From the NCBI GenBank assembly GCA_963582255.1, contig CAUZRD010000146.1, positions 1-5,524 on the forward strand: a DNA stretch of 5,524 nucleotides, in the 5' to 3' direction. Under the pieces are notes generated by a model. It ran no database searches and had not been told where the DNA came from. It worked only from the letters and a program-made list of their open reading frames with translations. Made by a program: the position numbers and the translations under genes. This DNA is from CAUZRD01 sp963582255 (GTDB taxonomy: Bacteria > Pseudomonadota > Alphaproteobacteria > Rhizobiales > TMED25). Shown here piece after piece: positions 5,312-5,524 of the stretch (position 1 is its first letter; every line of letters starts with the position of its first letter).

Positions 5312-5385
5312 GCGGGTGTAGCTCAACGGTAGAGCAGCAGCCTTCCAAGCTGAGGACGAGGGTTCGACTCCCTTCACCCGCTCCA
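5312..5385 (+). tRNA. tRNA-Gly (anticodon TCC)
   Basis: The 74-base cloverleaf has acceptor GCGGGTG pairing with CACCCGC, an anticodon stem GCAGC/GCTGA around CTTCCAA (anticodon TCC), T-loop TTCGACT, discriminator T and an encoded CCA. Together with tRNA-Tyr it matches the tRNA-Tyr/tRNA-Gly/EF-Tu order known from E. coli tufB and found widely in proteobacteria. Confidence 0.96.
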
Positions 5386-5410
5386 CTCGTCCAGACTAGA
5401 AATTTTAGAT

Positions 5411-5424
5411 GCGCTTGTGAGCGC
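5411..5424 (+). other. Short stable hairpin in the tRNA-Gly/tuf spacer
   Basis: GCGCT and AGCGC pair across the 4-base loop TGTG, 22 bases before the tuf start codon and clear of its RBS. There is no T-run, so it is not a terminator. It may mark RNA processing between the tRNAs and the tuf message, or be incidental. Confidence 0.4.
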
Positions 5425-5445
5425 TAAGGAAAGCGGAGAGCCACG

Positions 5446-5524
5446 ATGGCGAAGGAGAAGTTTGATCGTTCGAAGCCTCACTGCAACATTGGCACTATTG
5501 GCCATGTTGACCATGGCAAGACGA
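5446..5524 (+). CDS. tuf: Elongation factor Tu, N-terminal fragment (runs off window)
   Basis: The first 26 codons read MAKEKFDRSKPHCNIGTIGH followed by VDHGKT. This is the universal EF-Tu N-terminus with the G1/P-loop motif GHVDHGKT at residues 19-26. EF-Tu is the GTPase that delivers aminoacyl-tRNA to the ribosome. GGAG at 5435-5438 lies seven bases before the ATG. The gene follows tRNA-Gly by 60 bp and is probably co-transcribed with it. The rest of the protein lies beyond the window. Confidence 0.97.
   Translation, partial: MAKEKFDRSKPHCNIGTIGHVDHGKT

Overview
The window looks like chromosomal DNA of an alphaproteobacterium. The best evidence is the right end: an rlmB-type rRNA methyltransferase, tRNA-Tyr(GTA), tRNA-Gly(TCC) and the start of an EF-Tu gene whose first residues (MAKEKFDRSKPHCNIGTIGH) resemble alphaproteobacterial EF-Tu. 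The periplasmic MORN-repeat proteins at the left end are of a kind I associate with marine proteobacteria. I cannot name a genus; a marine, Rhodospirillales- or SAR116-like origin is only a guess.

Layout. Positions 1-778 hold two tandem paralogous MORN-repeat genes on the + strand. The first runs in from outside the window and carries at least five 23-residue MORN units. The second keeps its signal peptide and one MORN unit, then breaks off after about position 749. Positions 767-2007 hold a divergent pair: a TagD-like cytidylyltransferase (-) and a membrane CDP-alcohol phosphatidyltransferase (+), the latter followed by a clear intrinsic terminator. A dispersed repeat of about 80 bp occurs in the same orientation on both sides of this pair (781-858 and 2129-2209). 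Its left copy is read as the C-terminal tail of the cytidylyltransferase and lies about 30 bp from the point where the second MORN gene breaks off.

Positions 2210-2482 are non-coding, with a cluster of GTTACCC/GTAACCC words and the terminator of tRNA-Thr(TGT), which lies on the - strand at 2483-2558. An ACMSD-like metal-dependent amidohydrolase (-) follows at 2843-3931. Its upstream region holds a perfect 13-bp inverted repeat and several further dyads. The rlmB-like gene (-) comes next, divergent from the tRNA-Tyr/tRNA-Gly/tuf unit that leaves the window.

How it fits together. The right end is conserved translation housekeeping (23S rRNA methylation, tRNAs, elongation factor). The left half looks like a flexible region: duplicated repeat proteins, one truncated, next to a two-gene head-group activation and transfer module bounded by copies of a dispersed element. 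The point most worth following up is that repeat-bounded module, together with the apparent use of the repeat as coding sequence. I see no phage, plasmid, CRISPR or recognisable transposase in the window.
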